Assembly (NCBI RefSeq): GCF_002557795.1
Contig: NZ_CP023777.1
Span: 1,178,001 to 1,242,000, forward strand
Direction: 5' to 3'
DNA length: 64,000 nt
Source of the DNA: Chitinophaga caeni
Lineage (GTDB): Bacteria > Bacteroidota > Bacteroidia > Chitinophagales > Chitinophagaceae
Translations under genes and position numbers: made by a program
In this document: positions 35,889 through 45,870 of the stretch, piece after piece
Layout: each line of letters opens with the position of its first letter
Numbering within the stretch: the first letter of the stretch is position 1
Notes under the pieces: generated by a model
Told to the model about the DNA's origin: nothing
The model's database searches: none
The model's input: the letters and a program-made list of their open reading frames with translations, nothing else

Positions 35889-37730
35889 TTATGATTGTCT
35901 GATTTTATCGTAAGGAGCGAAGAGGAAGTTGAATTTCTCTACCTGGGCAATGGATTTCTTCATCGCGTTGGCAGTATCATTTTCCTGTTTCTTCTCCTTT
36001 TTGGGTTGAACAGCAGGGCCGGATGGCGGGGCAAGGCTAGTATCTTGTTGATACCTGTAATGTTGCCTCACGGAATCTCTCTTGTTTTTGGCGGAAGGAG
36101 CGGCATCCTGCCCTGGGCTATTATCTAAATTTTTATCATCATTTCTATCCCAACTATCGTACACTTTTTCCAACCCGTTTTTACCTGATTTTATCTCTAC
36201 ACGACCGTCGTAATAATCATTATCCCAGTAATTATCATGATTTCCAAGGAAACGGTAATTCCAGTAAGCGCTGCGGTCAACTTCCACTGTTTTACCTTTG
36301 GGCACCTTGATATAAATGGCCACCCTTTGCCCGCGGTACTTTAATTTTGTTGGGATGCTGAAACCTGAAGGCAAGTAAATCACGGAATCTTTTTGCACCA
36401 ATGGGATGCGGATGGACTCGGCATAGGATCTTGCCTGTGAATAAGTTCTCCCCCGGGAGAAACGATCGATTTGCATTTCGAACCTATCGGAATTACTTTG
36501 GATAATTCTCAACGAGATAGCGTCCACGATCGCGGTATCTTCCAAAACACGGAACCTGCTGTCAAAGAAATCGATATTATCCATTACTAGGGCATCATCC
36601 GACTTCTTGATATAAAGTTTATCACCTTTTACATCTTCCAACGCAACGGTTTGCATCGTTTTGGCCCCGGCCCTGAAAGATTTGGCCAATGAAATACCCA
36701 GCAGGATACTGGAAACTAAACCTATGACCCAAAAAGTTCCGAAGGCGTAGCCTACATATTTATTATTGTACTTACTACCCGTCATCTTGCGTACGAGGAA
36801 CATGATCAATGACAAGATCGGTATTCCTAATAGCAAGGTGCTAGACAACCAGAAAAGTATTGATTGGTTGGTTGTAAAGATCGTATTAAGTATTGGGAAC
36901 CAGGCCGCGGTAAAGGAAGTTGTAATCAATACCCCTATTAATACAAATAAGAGGATCACCGCGAAAATATAGAAGAAGCTTTTAGCTATAAATACGACAA
37001 ACTTGCCGAATCCACGCGCTAACCTATCCACGGCGCCACCTATTTCACTTCCCATTTGTTTACCACGGCCGGCTGAAAAATTTTTGAAATCAGTTCCGAC
37101 GTTAGACATCCTGCTTTTAAACTCCTTCATCTCTTCCTGGACGGTTGTCTTAATGTTATTAAGATCAACTTTTTCGCCCCTCATCTCTAATTTTTCAGCG
37201 GTTGATTGTGCTTCAGGCGTAGCGAACCACAATACCAGGTATATGATAAAGCCGGTACCGTACAATACGGCGAATACTACGAATAGCACCCTGAAAACAA
37301 CGGGGTCAATATTAAAATAAGCGCCTAAGCCCCCGCAAACGCCACCGATCAGCTTATGATCGGGGTCGCGGTAAAAGCGCTTGGTAGGGCGGATGTATTG
37401 TTCAAAATCAAAAGCTGTTTTTTTCTCGGCCTGTTCTGCCCCCATACCTTGAGAGCCGGCATTGGTTTCATCTTCCAACTGTGAAGGTGTTCCCATGGAA
37501 GCCTTGATATCCTCGATATCCTGATCGGTGATACAATGGGCTCCTTTTTTGAGTTTATCTTGAAATACTTCCGCGATGCGGCCTTCAATGTCACTCATGA
37601 TTTCATCAGCACCATCTTCTTGCGCGAAGTACTTCTTGAGGCTATCAAGGTAGAGCCTCAGCGTATCGTAAGCGGAATCCTCTATGGGGATGAGGCGGCT
37701 CGATAAATTTATGTTGATAATCTTTTTCAT
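35889..37730 (-). CDS. PspC-domain envelope-stress-type membrane protein
   Basis: A 613-residue protein. The N-terminal 90 residues form a helical regulatory part (LYLDSLKKYFAQEDGADEIMSDIEGRIAEVFQ...). The PspC domain follows at about 113-172 (FYRDPDHKLIGGVCGGLGAYFNIDPVVFRVLFVVFAV). Then come a group of TM helices (about 240-345) and a large extracytoplasmic region with a beta pattern like bactofilin/DUF4097 adhesin-type domains, ending in a charged, low-complexity tail. This multi-domain layout is common in Bacteroidota next to a PadR regulator, as here (42-bp gap). A role in membrane stress is inferred. Confidence 0.85.
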   Translation of the reverse strand: MKKIININLSSRLIPIEDSAYDTLRLYLDSLKKYFAQEDGADEIMSDIEGRIAEVFQDKLKKGAHCITDQDIEDIKASMGTPSQLEDETNAGSQGMGAEQAEKKTAFDFEQYIRPTKRFYRDPDHKLIGGVCGGLGAYFNIDPVVFRVLFVVFAVLYGTGFIIYLVLWFATPEAQSTAEKLEMRGEKVDLNNIKTTVQEEMKEFKSRMSNVGTDFKNFSAGRGKQMGSEIGGAVDRLARGFGKFVVFIAKSFFYIFAVILLFVLIGVLITTSFTAAWFPILNTIFTTNQSILFWLSSTLLLGIPILSLIMFLVRKMTGSKYNNKYVGYAFGTFWVIGLVSSILLGISLAKSFRAGAKTMQTVALEDVKGDKLYIKKSDDALVMDNIDFFDSRFRVLEDTAIVDAISLRIIQSNSDRFEMQIDRFSRGRTYSQARSYAESIRIPLVQKDSVIYLPSGFSIPTKLKYRGQRVAIYIKVPKGKTVEVDRSAYWNYRFLGNHDNYWDNDYYDGRVEIKSGKNGLEKVYDSWDRNDDKNLDNSPGQDAAPSAKNKRDSVRQHYRYQQDTSLAPPSGPAVQPKKEKKQENDTANAMKKSIAQVEKFNFLFAPYDKIRQS

Positions 37731-37772
37731 CGCTTAGTGAAGGTTTTAGGTTTTTAGGTATCTAAAAGGATT

Positions 37773-38108
37773 TTAAAGGGTACTATGATCTGTTAATTGA
37801 TGTACGGCATTTGCCAACTCGTTCCAGGTGTTTTCCAATACCTTGTAAAAGTTTTCACCTTTCTCGGTCATGGAAAAATATTTCCTCGGCGGACCGGAGC
37901 TACTTTCTACCCAGCGGTAGGTGAGTAATTCCGCATTCTTCAACCTGGTCAATAAAGGATACAGCGTTCCTTCCAGTATATCGAGTTTCGCCTCTTTCAT
38001 CTTCTCGATAATATCCGAAGGATAAGCTTCGCCTTGCTTAATGATCGAAAGGATACAAAATTCCAGTACCCCTTTTCTCATTTGTGATTGTGTGTTATCT
38101 ATATTCAT
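37773..38108 (-). CDS. PadR-family transcriptional regulator
   Basis: A 111-residue winged-helix protein: MRKGVLEFCILSIIKQGEAYPSDIIEKMKEAKLDILEGTLYPLLTRLKNAELLTYRW is the PadR DNA-binding domain, with the dimer helix at the C-terminus. It lacks the longer C-terminal domain of classical PadR. It is upstream of the PspC gene and probably represses this two-gene operon. Confidence 0.92.
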   Translation of the reverse strand: MNIDNTQSQMRKGVLEFCILSIIKQGEAYPSDIIEKMKEAKLDILEGTLYPLLTRLKNAELLTYRWVESSSGPPRKYFSMTEKGENFYKVLENTWNELANAVHQLTDHSTL

Positions 38109-38445
38109 GGCAAGAGAGCTTTAATGATTCTCTGTAATCGATATCTTCCGATTACAATACAAAGGTAATGCTTTTATACTACTATGCAATACATAATACT
38201 ATCTTAAGCAAAATAACTTGCTATCAATATTAGCTTACATTTATTATAATCTATAGAAAATCAAATATTTACATTTAGCACTCGGCATTTTTGCCCCAGT
38301 TATATATTTATAAACGGTCAAAACAAATGATAATCGGTATTTAATCTTCCAAAGATTAATTTTTTTCGCATTTAACATTTTTTTTACGCTTACTAGGCTT
38401 TATTTTAATGTTCGCAGTGTATTTTTGTAGCAGTTGTAATTATAC
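38109..38445. other. A+T-rich intergenic region between padR and a small exported protein gene
   Basis: 337 bp with no gene. A -7 element TATTTTTG (38420-38427) lies 18 bp before the rightward gene. Nothing else stands out. Confidence 0.4.
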
Positions 38446-38748
38446 ATGAGAAAGTTTCTCGCCATATTATTATTTGGACTGATGTGCGTCCAATTACTTC
38501 CCATCAAGGAAGTAGGGAAACTATTGTTTAACAACCAGATTGTTGAAGAACATATTGACGGCGGCTGCTCTTCTAAAAGCCCTGTAAAGCTCGTGAAAGA
38601 TTTTCACTTGAATTACACGGAGCAGGGCAGTTTGTATGACCCGCGCTTCACACTCATAAGTGGTGGGCATCAATATTTCGAACATCTACCTCCTAATCCT
38701 ATCCAGGAAATTCAAACACCTCCTCCTAACTTTTTAGCTATTGCCTAA
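38446..38748 (+). CDS. Small exported protein upstream of the SulP gene
   Basis: A 100-residue protein with an N-terminal hydrophobic signal (RKFLAILLFGLMCVQLLPI) and a polar, Pro-rich remainder ending PPNPIQEIQTPPPNFLAIA. It has one pair of Gly and one Cys (GGCSSK). No family is recognised. The ATG directly follows a TAnnTTTG promoter. The SulP gene starts 277 bp further on in the same direction, so the two may be functionally linked. Confidence 0.55.
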   Translation: MRKFLAILLFGLMCVQLLPIKEVGKLLFNNQIVEEHIDGGCSSKSPVKLVKDFHLNYTEQGSLYDPRFTLISGGHQYFEHLPPNPIQEIQTPPPNFLAIA

Positions 38749-39025
38749 GTAATTAGGTATCCCATTCTTAACGCTATTATATCGATAGACGTACGAATGC
38801 GTATGAACGGTTCAGCCGTACCCGTATTCTTGTCTTAACCCGGGTATAATAGTTATTCACACTTGCTATTCATTTCTAGACGAGGTACAGGCGCCTATGC
38901 CGGTACCGATCTTATTGACTCATTCCACGGGATCTGCGGAAACTGCGGATTTGGACTGTTTCAATTATATCGGGCTAGTTGGGCTGCTGTATGGTTGTCT
39001 GTCAACTATAATAAATGCAAAAAAG

Positions 39026-40660
39026 ATGAGCGTTAAAACATCTCCATTATCTAATATCAAAGGTGACCTTTCGGCGGGCCTAGTCGTATTTTTGATTGCA
39101 GTTCCCTTATGCCTCGGTATCGCGCTGGCCTCAGGCGCCCCGTTGTTTTCCGGGATGATTGCCGGTATTGTCGGCGGTATCGTGGTTGGCTCCTTAAGTG
39201 GTTCGAACCTTAGCGTGAGCGGACCCGCGGCGGGTCTCACGGCCATTGTACTTTCCGCTATCACCAGTCTCGGGGCATTCGATATTTTCCTGGCTTCAGT
39301 AGTGATAGCAGGTATGATTCAATTGGCATTGGGCTTTGCCCGCGCCGGCGTTATTGCAAACTATTTCCCATCTAATGTAATTACCGGGATGTTAACTGCT
39401 ATAGGTATCATCATTATCCTGAAGCAAATCCCGCATGCTTTCGGTTACGATGCCGATGCAGAAGGGGATATGAATTTCATCCAGGTAGATGGTGAAAACA
39501 CGATCACGGCCTTGTTATCCACCTTGAACCATATTCATTTGGGCGCTACATTAATTTGTGCGATATCCATTTTAATCATCGTTTACTGGAATAAAATTCC
39601 GAAGCTGAAGGCTGTACCCGCACCCTTAGTAGCTGTAATGGCAGGGGTAGGAATTAACGAATTATTTGTAGCAACCGGATCTTCTTTAGCAATTTCCGCT
39701 TCACACTTGGTATCTTTGCCTGTAGCTGATAGCTTTTCTGATTTCATCGGGCAATTTACAACCCCGAATTTCAGTGCGTTTGCAAGGGGAGATGTTTGGG
39801 TGACAGCGGCCACTATCGCCGTAGTTGCATCCATCGAAACCCTTTTAAACCTGGAGGCTACGGACAAGCTCGATCCACTAAAAAGATATTCCTCGCCCAA
39901 CCGCGAATTAAGGGCGCAAGGCGTAGGTAACATCATAAGTGGTTTTATCGGTGGCTTGCCGGTAACATCGGTAATTGTTCGTTCTTCAGCGAACATTAAT
40001 TCCGGGGGCCGTACAAAAGTGTCTGCCGTATGGCATGGCATCTTGTTATTATCTTGTACAGCGCTGATCCCGGTAGTATTAAATAAGATTCCATTGGCAA
40101 CCCTTGCCGCGGTTCTTTTAGTTACTGGATATAAACTTTGCAAAATATCTATCTTTAAGAAGATGTTTGCCAAAGGTAAATATCAATGGGTTCCTTTCGT
40201 GGTAACCGTGTTGGCCGTTGTATTTACAGACTTATTGCTAGGCGTTGCCCTAGGTTTGGCTGTTAGCGTTATCGGCATTTTACGCGGAAACCTGAAAAGC
40301 CCGTACTTCTTCTCCAAGGAAAAATACCGCACCGGGGACCTGATCCGCATCGAGTTGGCTCAGGAAGTTTCATTTTTAAATAAGGCTAATATTCTTTTGA
40401 CATTGGACCACATGCCTAAAGACAGCACCGTGGTTATCGATGCCAGCACTACCGTCTACATCGATAACGATGTACTGGAAATCCTACGGGAATTTACCCA
40501 GATCAAGGCGCCTCAAAAGAATATTAAAGTAGTACTCACGGGGTTTAAAGACGTGTACAACATCCGTAATACGGAACACATTTTTATAGAACAGCCCGGG
40601 GAAGGACAAAAAACTAATGGGAATCACACGCAACTCATTAAAGAATTGACATTAAACTAA
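39026..40660 (+). CDS. SulP-family anion transporter (probable bicarbonate)
   Basis: A 544-residue transporter. I choose ATG 39026 (MSVKTSPLSNIKGDL...), since this gives the normal SulP N-terminus; longer frames upstream add unrelated residues. It has the SulP core of about 10-12 TM helices (DLSAGLVVFLIAVPLCLGIALASGAPLFSGM; SGPAAGLT; ASIETLLNLEATDKLD) and a C-terminal STAS-like domain (about 440-540; VVIDASTTVYIDNDVLEIL). The carbonic anhydrase gene 21 bp downstream suggests bicarbonate uptake rather than sulfate. Confidence 0.9.
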   Translation: MSVKTSPLSNIKGDLSAGLVVFLIAVPLCLGIALASGAPLFSGMIAGIVGGIVVGSLSGSNLSVSGPAAGLTAIVLSAITSLGAFDIFLASVVIAGMIQLALGFARAGVIANYFPSNVITGMLTAIGIIIILKQIPHAFGYDADAEGDMNFIQVDGENTITALLSTLNHIHLGATLICAISILIIVYWNKIPKLKAVPAPLVAVMAGVGINELFVATGSSLAISASHLVSLPVADSFSDFIGQFTTPNFSAFARGDVWVTAATIAVVASIETLLNLEATDKLDPLKRYSSPNRELRAQGVGNIISGFIGGLPVTSVIVRSSANINSGGRTKVSAVWHGILLLSCTALIPVVLNKIPLATLAAVLLVTGYKLCKISIFKKMFAKGKYQWVPFVVTVLAVVFTDLLLGVALGLAVSVIGILRGNLKSPYFFSKEKYRTGDLIRIELAQEVSFLNKANILLTLDHMPKDSTVVIDASTTVYIDNDVLEILREFTQIKAPQKNIKVVLTGFKDVYNIRNTEHIFIEQPGEGQKTNGNHTQLIKELTLN

Positions 40661-40681
40661 TAATAAAACAAATAACTGAAT

Positions 40682-41350
40682 ATGAACGCATATAACAAAA
40701 TCACCCAGGAAAGCTTGTCACCGGCAGATGTGTTGAAGATCTTACGCGATGGAAATGCCCGTTTTGTAAACAATTTGCGTATCAACCGCAACCTTTTACA
40801 ACAAATGAACGACACCCGCGATGGACAGTGGCCAATCGCGGCAATCGTAAGTTGCATGGATTCACGTACTTCAGCAGAATTGATTTTTGACCTCGGCTTG
40901 GGAGACATCTTCAGCATCCGCTTGGCAGGTAACGTGATCAGCGAATTTGTATTAGGCAGCCTGGAATATGCTTGTGCCGTGGCCGGATCAAAATTTATCG
41001 TGGTGCTTGGCCATACTAAATGCGGTGCGATCAAAGGCGCCTGTGACGGCGTAAAAATGGGTAACCTTACCCCTTTATTAAGCGAGATTCAACCGTCTAT
41101 TGATGCTGAAACAACCATCACCGACAACAGAACTGCATCCAACCCCGACTTCGTTTCGGCGGTGACCAATATACATGTGGAACATTCCGTGAAAATCATC
41201 ATGGAAAGAAGCCCGATTTTGCGTGAATTGATTGAAGAGGGGAAAGTTGGAATTATCGGGGCCGTTTACGATGTAGAAAATGGAGCTGTAACTTTTTGTG
41301 ATCACACCATGATCATCAATCATCCAAAAGCTGCACCAGTTGCAGGATAG
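40682..41350 (+). CDS. Beta-class carbonic anhydrase
   Basis: A 222-residue enzyme interconverting CO2 and bicarbonate. Zinc ligands and catalytic residues are C58 and D60/R62 (SCMDSRTS), and H111 and C114 (GHTKCGAIKGAC). Length is typical. It is co-transcribed with the SulP transporter (21-bp gap), forming an inorganic-carbon supply unit. A perfect hairpin terminator follows. Confidence 0.94.
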   Translation: MNAYNKITQESLSPADVLKILRDGNARFVNNLRINRNLLQQMNDTRDGQWPIAAIVSCMDSRTSAELIFDLGLGDIFSIRLAGNVISEFVLGSLEYACAVAGSKFIVVLGHTKCGAIKGACDGVKMGNLTPLLSEIQPSIDAETTITDNRTASNPDFVSAVTNIHVEHSVKIIMERSPILRELIEEGKVGIIGAVYDVENGAVTFCDHTMIINHPKAAPVAG

Positions 41351-41366
41351 TAAGTGTTAAGAAGAA

Positions 41367-41398
41367 GGGGCGATCATCTCTTGATCGCCCCATTTTTA
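41367..41398 (+). terminator. Rho-independent terminator
   Basis: GGGGCGATCA, 5-nt loop, TGATCGCCCC, then a T-rich stretch; 17 bp after the carbonic anhydrase gene. Confidence 0.85.
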
Positions 41399-41407
41399 TA
41401 CATTATC

Positions 41408-42490
41408 TTATAGGTATTTATCGCCTTTATGCCTTTTCACTTCGGCAACATATTCCTTGATCTGTTGCTCGTTTTGTCTTTTACAAATCAGCAATACGTC
41501 GCTAGTATCAACCACGATGAAGTCATCCAGCCCTTGCAATACTACTAACTTATCATGCGGCGCCCTCACCATGTTGTTCGTTGCATCGATCACCATCACA
41601 TTTTTTCCTTGAACAGCATTTTCCAAGTAGTCTTTCTCAAGATTTTCATATGCAGAAGCCCAGGTACCCAGGTCACTCCAACCAAAATTAGCAGGGATTA
41701 CGTAAACGTTATCCGCCTTTTCCATGATACCGTAATCGATTGATATATTGGTACACTGCGAATAAATTCTTTCCATCACTTCTTTCTCCGCGGGGGTATT
41801 GAAAGCCTCCAGGTTCGCCTCAAACATTTCCTCGATCTCGGCCAGGTATTTTTTAAATGCGGCGATGATTGTTTTGGAGTTCCAGACGAAAATCCCGGCA
41901 TTCCAAAGGAAATCCCCACTGGCAATAAACGTCTTGGCCAACTCAAGGTCGGGTTTTTCAGTGAATGTTTTTACAGGGTAAACGTTATCGGCAGCCTGTA
42001 AAGTTTCATATTGGATGTAGCCATAGCCAGTATCAGGGCGGGTAGGCTTGATCCCCAAAGTCAGTAAGGCAGAATGTTTCTGAACGAACAACAGCGCGTT
42101 CAGGCAAACACTGATAAACGAGGTACTATCCATGATCAGGTGATCCGCAGGGGCACAAATCATGCAAGCCTTGGGATCTTTCTGATGAATTTTATGCGAG
42201 ATGTAAGCGATGCAGGGCGCTGTATTCTTCCGGGAAGGCTCCTTGACGATATTGTCCTTCGCCAGCTCCGGTAGTTGTTTGGCAACCATATCAGCGTACT
42301 GGTGGTGCGTTACCACGTAAATATTTTCCGGGGGAATGAACTGTACGAAACGTTCATAGGTCCACTGCAACAATGATTTTCCTGTATTTAAAATATCCAG
42401 GAACTGCTTGGGGTAGTCTGTACGACTATATGGCCAGAACCGGCTTCCTATTCCGCCGGCCATAATGGCTACATAGAAGTGATTGTTCAT
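41408..42490 (-). CDS. manC: Mannose-1-phosphate guanylyltransferase
   Basis: A 360-residue enzyme making GDP-mannose from mannose-1-phosphate and GTP. It has the nucleotidyltransferase opening AIMAGGIGSRFWPYSRTDYPKQFLDI, EPSRKNTAPC, the FTEKP motif and FGWSDLGTW. The start at 42490 (MNNHFYVAIM) is preferred; 42499 is three codons earlier. It lacks the C-terminal isomerase domain of the bifunctional type. It lies close after kdsD, and both feed cell-surface polysaccharide precursors. Confidence 0.93.
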   Translation of the reverse strand: MNNHFYVAIMAGGIGSRFWPYSRTDYPKQFLDILNTGKSLLQWTYERFVQFIPPENIYVVTHHQYADMVAKQLPELAKDNIVKEPSRKNTAPCIAYISHKIHQKDPKACMICAPADHLIMDSTSFISVCLNALLFVQKHSALLTLGIKPTRPDTGYGYIQYETLQAADNVYPVKTFTEKPDLELAKTFIASGDFLWNAGIFVWNSKTIIAAFKKYLAEIEEMFEANLEAFNTPAEKEVMERIYSQCTNISIDYGIMEKADNVYVIPANFGWSDLGTWASAYENLEKDYLENAVQGKNVMVIDATNNMVRAPHDKLVVLQGLDDFIVVDTSDVLLICKRQNEQQIKEYVAEVKRHKGDKYL

Positions 42491-42504
42491 TGAAGTCATT
42501 GCTC

Positions 42505-43479
42505 TTAAATAATTCCTTCCCTTATAAGGTCATGTAAATGAATAATTCCTGCGTAACCCGGGCCGTCCATTACCAATAACTGCGTAATGTTGTTTTGGCG
42601 CATCAATTCTAAAGCATTGACGGCCAATTCACTTTGCTGAATCGTTTTCGGTTGGGTGGACATGATGTCTTTTGCGGTGAGATGTTGAGTTGCCTCGTTT
42701 TTCTCTAGCATTCTCCTAAGGTCACCATCAGTGATGATCCCGGCTAAATGTTGCTTTTCATCTAAAACAGCTGTTACACCCAACATTTTGGATGAAATTT
42801 CCACGATTACTTCCCGTAAGGAACTCTGTAAAGATACTTTAGGCTTGGCATTTAATCTACTTAAATCACCTACTTTCAGGTATAATCTTTTACCAAGGGT
42901 TCCACCGGGATGATATTTGGCAAAATCCGCGGCTGTAAACCCCTTGAGTTCCATTAAGCAAACGGCGAGGGTATCTCCCATAACCATTTGCGCGGTAGTA
43001 CTGGTAGTTGGCGCCAGGTTATTAGGACAGGCTTCCTGGCTCACGGTAGTATCTAACAGGTAGTCAGCCGATTGCGCTAGGTAGGAGTCCTTTTTTCCAG
43101 CGATGGCAATAATTATATTACCAAAACCTTTTACTAATGGAACTAAAACTTTAATTTCAGGAGATTCGCCACTTTTGGAAATGATGATAACCACGTCTTG
43201 CGGTCCGATCATTCCCAAGTCGCCATGGATAGCATCCGCAGCATGCATAAAGAGTGCCGGGGAGCCGGTGGAATTGAGCGTGGCAACAATTTTTTGGGCA
43301 ACGATGGCGCTTTTGCCGATACCGGTAATCACAATTCTACCGGTGCAATTGGCCAACAATTTCACACATTGCTCAAATTCTTCGTTGATATACCCTTGCA
43401 GGTTGTCGATGGCAGCTGCCTCTAACGCGATGGTTTTTAAGGCAATCGACGAAATATTTTCATTCATCGTTTGTTTCAT
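42505..43479 (-). CDS. kdsD: Arabinose-5-phosphate isomerase (KpsF/GutQ/KdsD type)
   Basis: A 324-residue enzyme converting ribulose-5-phosphate to arabinose-5-phosphate for Kdo and lipopolysaccharide synthesis. The N-terminal SIS domain (VITGIGKSAIVAQKIVATLNSTG; HGDLGMI; IIISKSGESPE) is followed by two CBS domains (about 205-320). Length is normal. It is first of a two-gene operon with manC. A TAnnTTTG promoter is not obvious upstream. Confidence 0.94.
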   Translation of the reverse strand: MKQTMNENISSIALKTIALEAAAIDNLQGYINEEFEQCVKLLANCTGRIVITGIGKSAIVAQKIVATLNSTGSPALFMHAADAIHGDLGMIGPQDVVIIISKSGESPEIKVLVPLVKGFGNIIIAIAGKKDSYLAQSADYLLDTTVSQEACPNNLAPTTSTTAQMVMGDTLAVCLMELKGFTAADFAKYHPGGTLGKRLYLKVGDLSRLNAKPKVSLQSSLREVIVEISSKMLGVTAVLDEKQHLAGIITDGDLRRMLEKNEATQHLTAKDIMSTQPKTIQQSELAVNALELMRQNNITQLLVMDGPGYAGIIHLHDLIREGII

Positions 43480-43652
43480 GCGGTAGGCACAAATTTATAT
43501 TTTTTAGTGCAGATCATCGATCATATAATTTATATTGAAGTAAGCTGTTTTTTAGTTAATTTCGTGTCCCCAAAAAAAACGATAATCCATTTATAGCCGT
43601 TTTATCCATCCATTTTGTTGATTTCGTCTGATTTTAGTTTTAAACTATTTAT

Positions 43653-45857
43653 GTGATGGCCGATGCTAAGGTAAGTTTGTTGGATGCTTTACAGGAACAT
43701 TTCGGGTTTGAATCCTTTAAAGGGAACCAGGAGCCTATTATCAACAGTATCCTTGCCAACAAGGACACTTTTGTAATTATGCCTACCGGGGGAGGGAAAT
43801 CGCTATGCTATCAATTGCCGGCCCTGATGAGCCCCGGATGCGCTTTAATTGTATCCCCGCTCATCGCGCTCATGAAAAACCAGGTAGACCTGGTTCGTTC
43901 ATATAGCAGCAAAGATAATGTTGCCCACTTTTTGAACTCTACGCTCACGAAAGCGCAGATAAAGAAAGTTAGGACAGATCTGCTTTCAGGTAAAACAAAA
44001 ATGTTATACGTAGCTCCAGAAACTTTAACAAAACAAGAAAATATCGACTTTTTCAAAGATCTGGAGATCTCCTTCATCGCGGTAGATGAAGCGCACTGTA
44101 TATCCGAATGGGGGCACGATTTCCGCCCGGAATACCGCCGTTTAAAGGAAATGATCGAGCAGATCAATGATGATTTACCTATTATTGCCCTCACGGCTAC
44201 CGCCACGCCGAAAGTGCAAAGTGATATTGTTAAAAACCTGGGATTGCGTGAGCCGGAAATATTTATTTCTTCCTTTAACCGTCCCAACCTTTATTACGAA
44301 ATCCGCCAAAAGCGTAAAAAAGATCAAACGATCAAGGATATCGTCAAGTTTATCCATCTACATAAAGGGAAAAGCGGGATCATTTATACCCTCAACCGTA
44401 AAACCACGGAGGAATTGGCCAGCATGCTTTCAGCTAATGGCATCAAGGCCGTGGCTTACCATGCCGGTTTAGACGCCGGTACCCGGGCCCAGAGGCAGGA
44501 TATGTTCCTGCATGAAGAAGTTGAAGTTATCGTGGCCACCATTGCCTTCGGTATGGGTATCGATAAACCGGATGTTCGATTCGTAATCCATTATAACATT
44601 CCCAAAAGCTTGGAAAACTATTACCAGGAAACCGGGCGTGCCGGGAGGGACGGATTGGAAGGTATCTGCGTTTGTTTCTATTCCCATAAAGATGTACAAA
44701 AGCTGGAACACCTCATGCGCGATAAGCCGCTGAGCGAACGCGAGATGGGTGCGCAGTTAATCAACGAAACCGTGGCCTACGCGGAAAGCGCTGTTTGCCG
44801 CCGCAAGGTGATTTTACACTACTTCGGGGAGCCATTAGAGGAAGAGAACTGTGGAAACTGCGATAATTGTAGGAACCCGAAAGAGAAAATCGAGGTGAAA
44901 AACCGGGTGGTGATCGTTCTGAAAGCGCTCAAGGAACTAGGCGAAAGATTTGGTTCTGAATATGTTGTAAACGTGATTATGGGTAACATTAACCCGCAAA
45001 TCACTACGTACAAACATGATAAATTAGCTGTTTTCGGCTCCGGTAAGGAGTTCGATGCGCACTTCTGGAATTCCCTTATCCGCCAGATGATGTTGGAAGG
45101 TTTGATCGAAAAGGATATCGAGGAATACGGCTTATTGAAAATCAAGGATAAAGGTCGTTCGTTCCTTAAAAAGCCTTATTCTATCATGGTGGCGCTCAAT
45201 CATCAGTTTGATGAAGAAGCTGCTGAAGATGATGAAGAAATAGCAGCCGGGGCGCAAGCTTCCGCGGATTCAGTGTTATTCGAAATGCTGAAAGATCTCA
45301 GGAAGACAGTGGCCAAGGAAAAAAACCTGCCCCCATTCGTTATTTTCCTGGAAACTTCCCTGGAAGATATGGCTACCCATTACCCTACAACGACCCAGGA
45401 GCTCGAAAAGATCCAAGGTGTAAGCAAGGGCAAAGCTATCCGCTACGGCAAACAATTCCTGGAAGTAATTACTAAATACGTTGAAGAAAATGATATCGTC
45501 AAGCCGGATGACTTCGTCATGAAAAGCGTTGTCAACAAGAGCGGCCTGAAGGTATTTATCATTCAAAATATCGATAAAAAAATCCCGCTGGAAACCATCG
45601 CCAAAAACAAGGAGCTTAGTATGAGCAAGCTGTTAGACGAGATGGAAACCATCGTGGCCAGTGGCACCAAGTTGAACCTGGATTACTGCCTCGATGAAGA
45701 GTTGGATGATTATGCGCAGGATGAAATACTGGAGTATTTTAAAAACTGTGAAACATCCAGCCTGGCCCTGGCCCGCGAGGAATTAATTGATAGCAATTAC
45801 ACGCTGGAACAATTGAAATTGATGCGTATCAAGTTCTTGGTTGTGTACGGAAACTAA
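43653..45857 (+). CDS. recQ: ATP-dependent DNA helicase RecQ
   Basis: A 734-residue 3'-5' DNA helicase. Walker A is MPTGGGKS (K49), the DEAH box DEAHCISEW (145-153), motif [12 protein letters not shown]. The zinc-binding RQC region has [25 protein letters not shown]. An HRDC domain (about 545-620) and a C-terminal helix-turn-helix ([15 protein letters not shown]) follow. This long form is typical of Bacteroidota RecQ. A run [10 protein letters not shown] separates the RQC and HRDC parts. The codon after the first ATG is also ATG-like in use, so the start could be one residue later. Confidence 0.95.
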   Translation: MMADAKVSLLDALQEHFGFESFKGNQEPIINSILANKDTFVIMPTGGGKSLCYQLPALMSPGCALIVSPLIALMKNQVDLVRSYSSKDNVAHFLNSTLTKAQIKKVRTDLLSGKTKMLYVAPETLTKQENIDFFKDLEISFIAVDEAHCISEWGHDFRPEYRRLKEMIEQINDDLPIIALTATATPKVQSDIVKNLGLREPEIFISSFNRPNLYYEIRQKRKKDQTIKDIVKFIHLHKGKSGIIYTLNRKTTEELASMLSANGIKAVAYHAGLDAGTRAQRQDMFLHEEVEVIVATIAFGMGIDKPDVRFVIHYNIPKSLENYYQETGRAGRDGLEGICVCFYSHKDVQKLEHLMRDKPLSEREMGAQLINETVAYAESAVCRRKVILHYFGEPLEEENCGNCDNCRNPKEKIEVKNRVVIVLKALKELGERFGSEYVVNVIMGNINPQITTYKHDKLAVFGSGKEFDAHFWNSLIRQMMLEGLIEKDIEEYGLLKIKDKGRSFLKKPYSIMVALNHQFDEEAAEDDEEIAAGAQASADSVLFEMLKDLRKTVAKEKNLPPFVIFLETSLEDMATHYPTTTQELEKIQGVSKGKAIRYGKQFLEVITKYVEENDIVKPDDFVMKSVVNKSGLKVFIIQNIDKKIPLETIAKNKELSMSKLLDEMETIVASGTKLNLDYCLDEELDDYAQDEILEYFKNCETSSLALAREELIDSNYTLEQLKLMRIKFLVVYGN

Positions 45858-45870
45858 TGCAGTTCTGATA

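Noticed and set aside
39583..40173. Minus-strand frame of 196 codons inside the SulP gene
   Set aside because: Shadow of the transporter reading frame; no support.
42505..43479. GutQ-type sugar alcohol role for the SIS-CBS protein
   Set aside because: Pairing with manC favours surface polysaccharide and Kdo synthesis; no glucitol genes are present.
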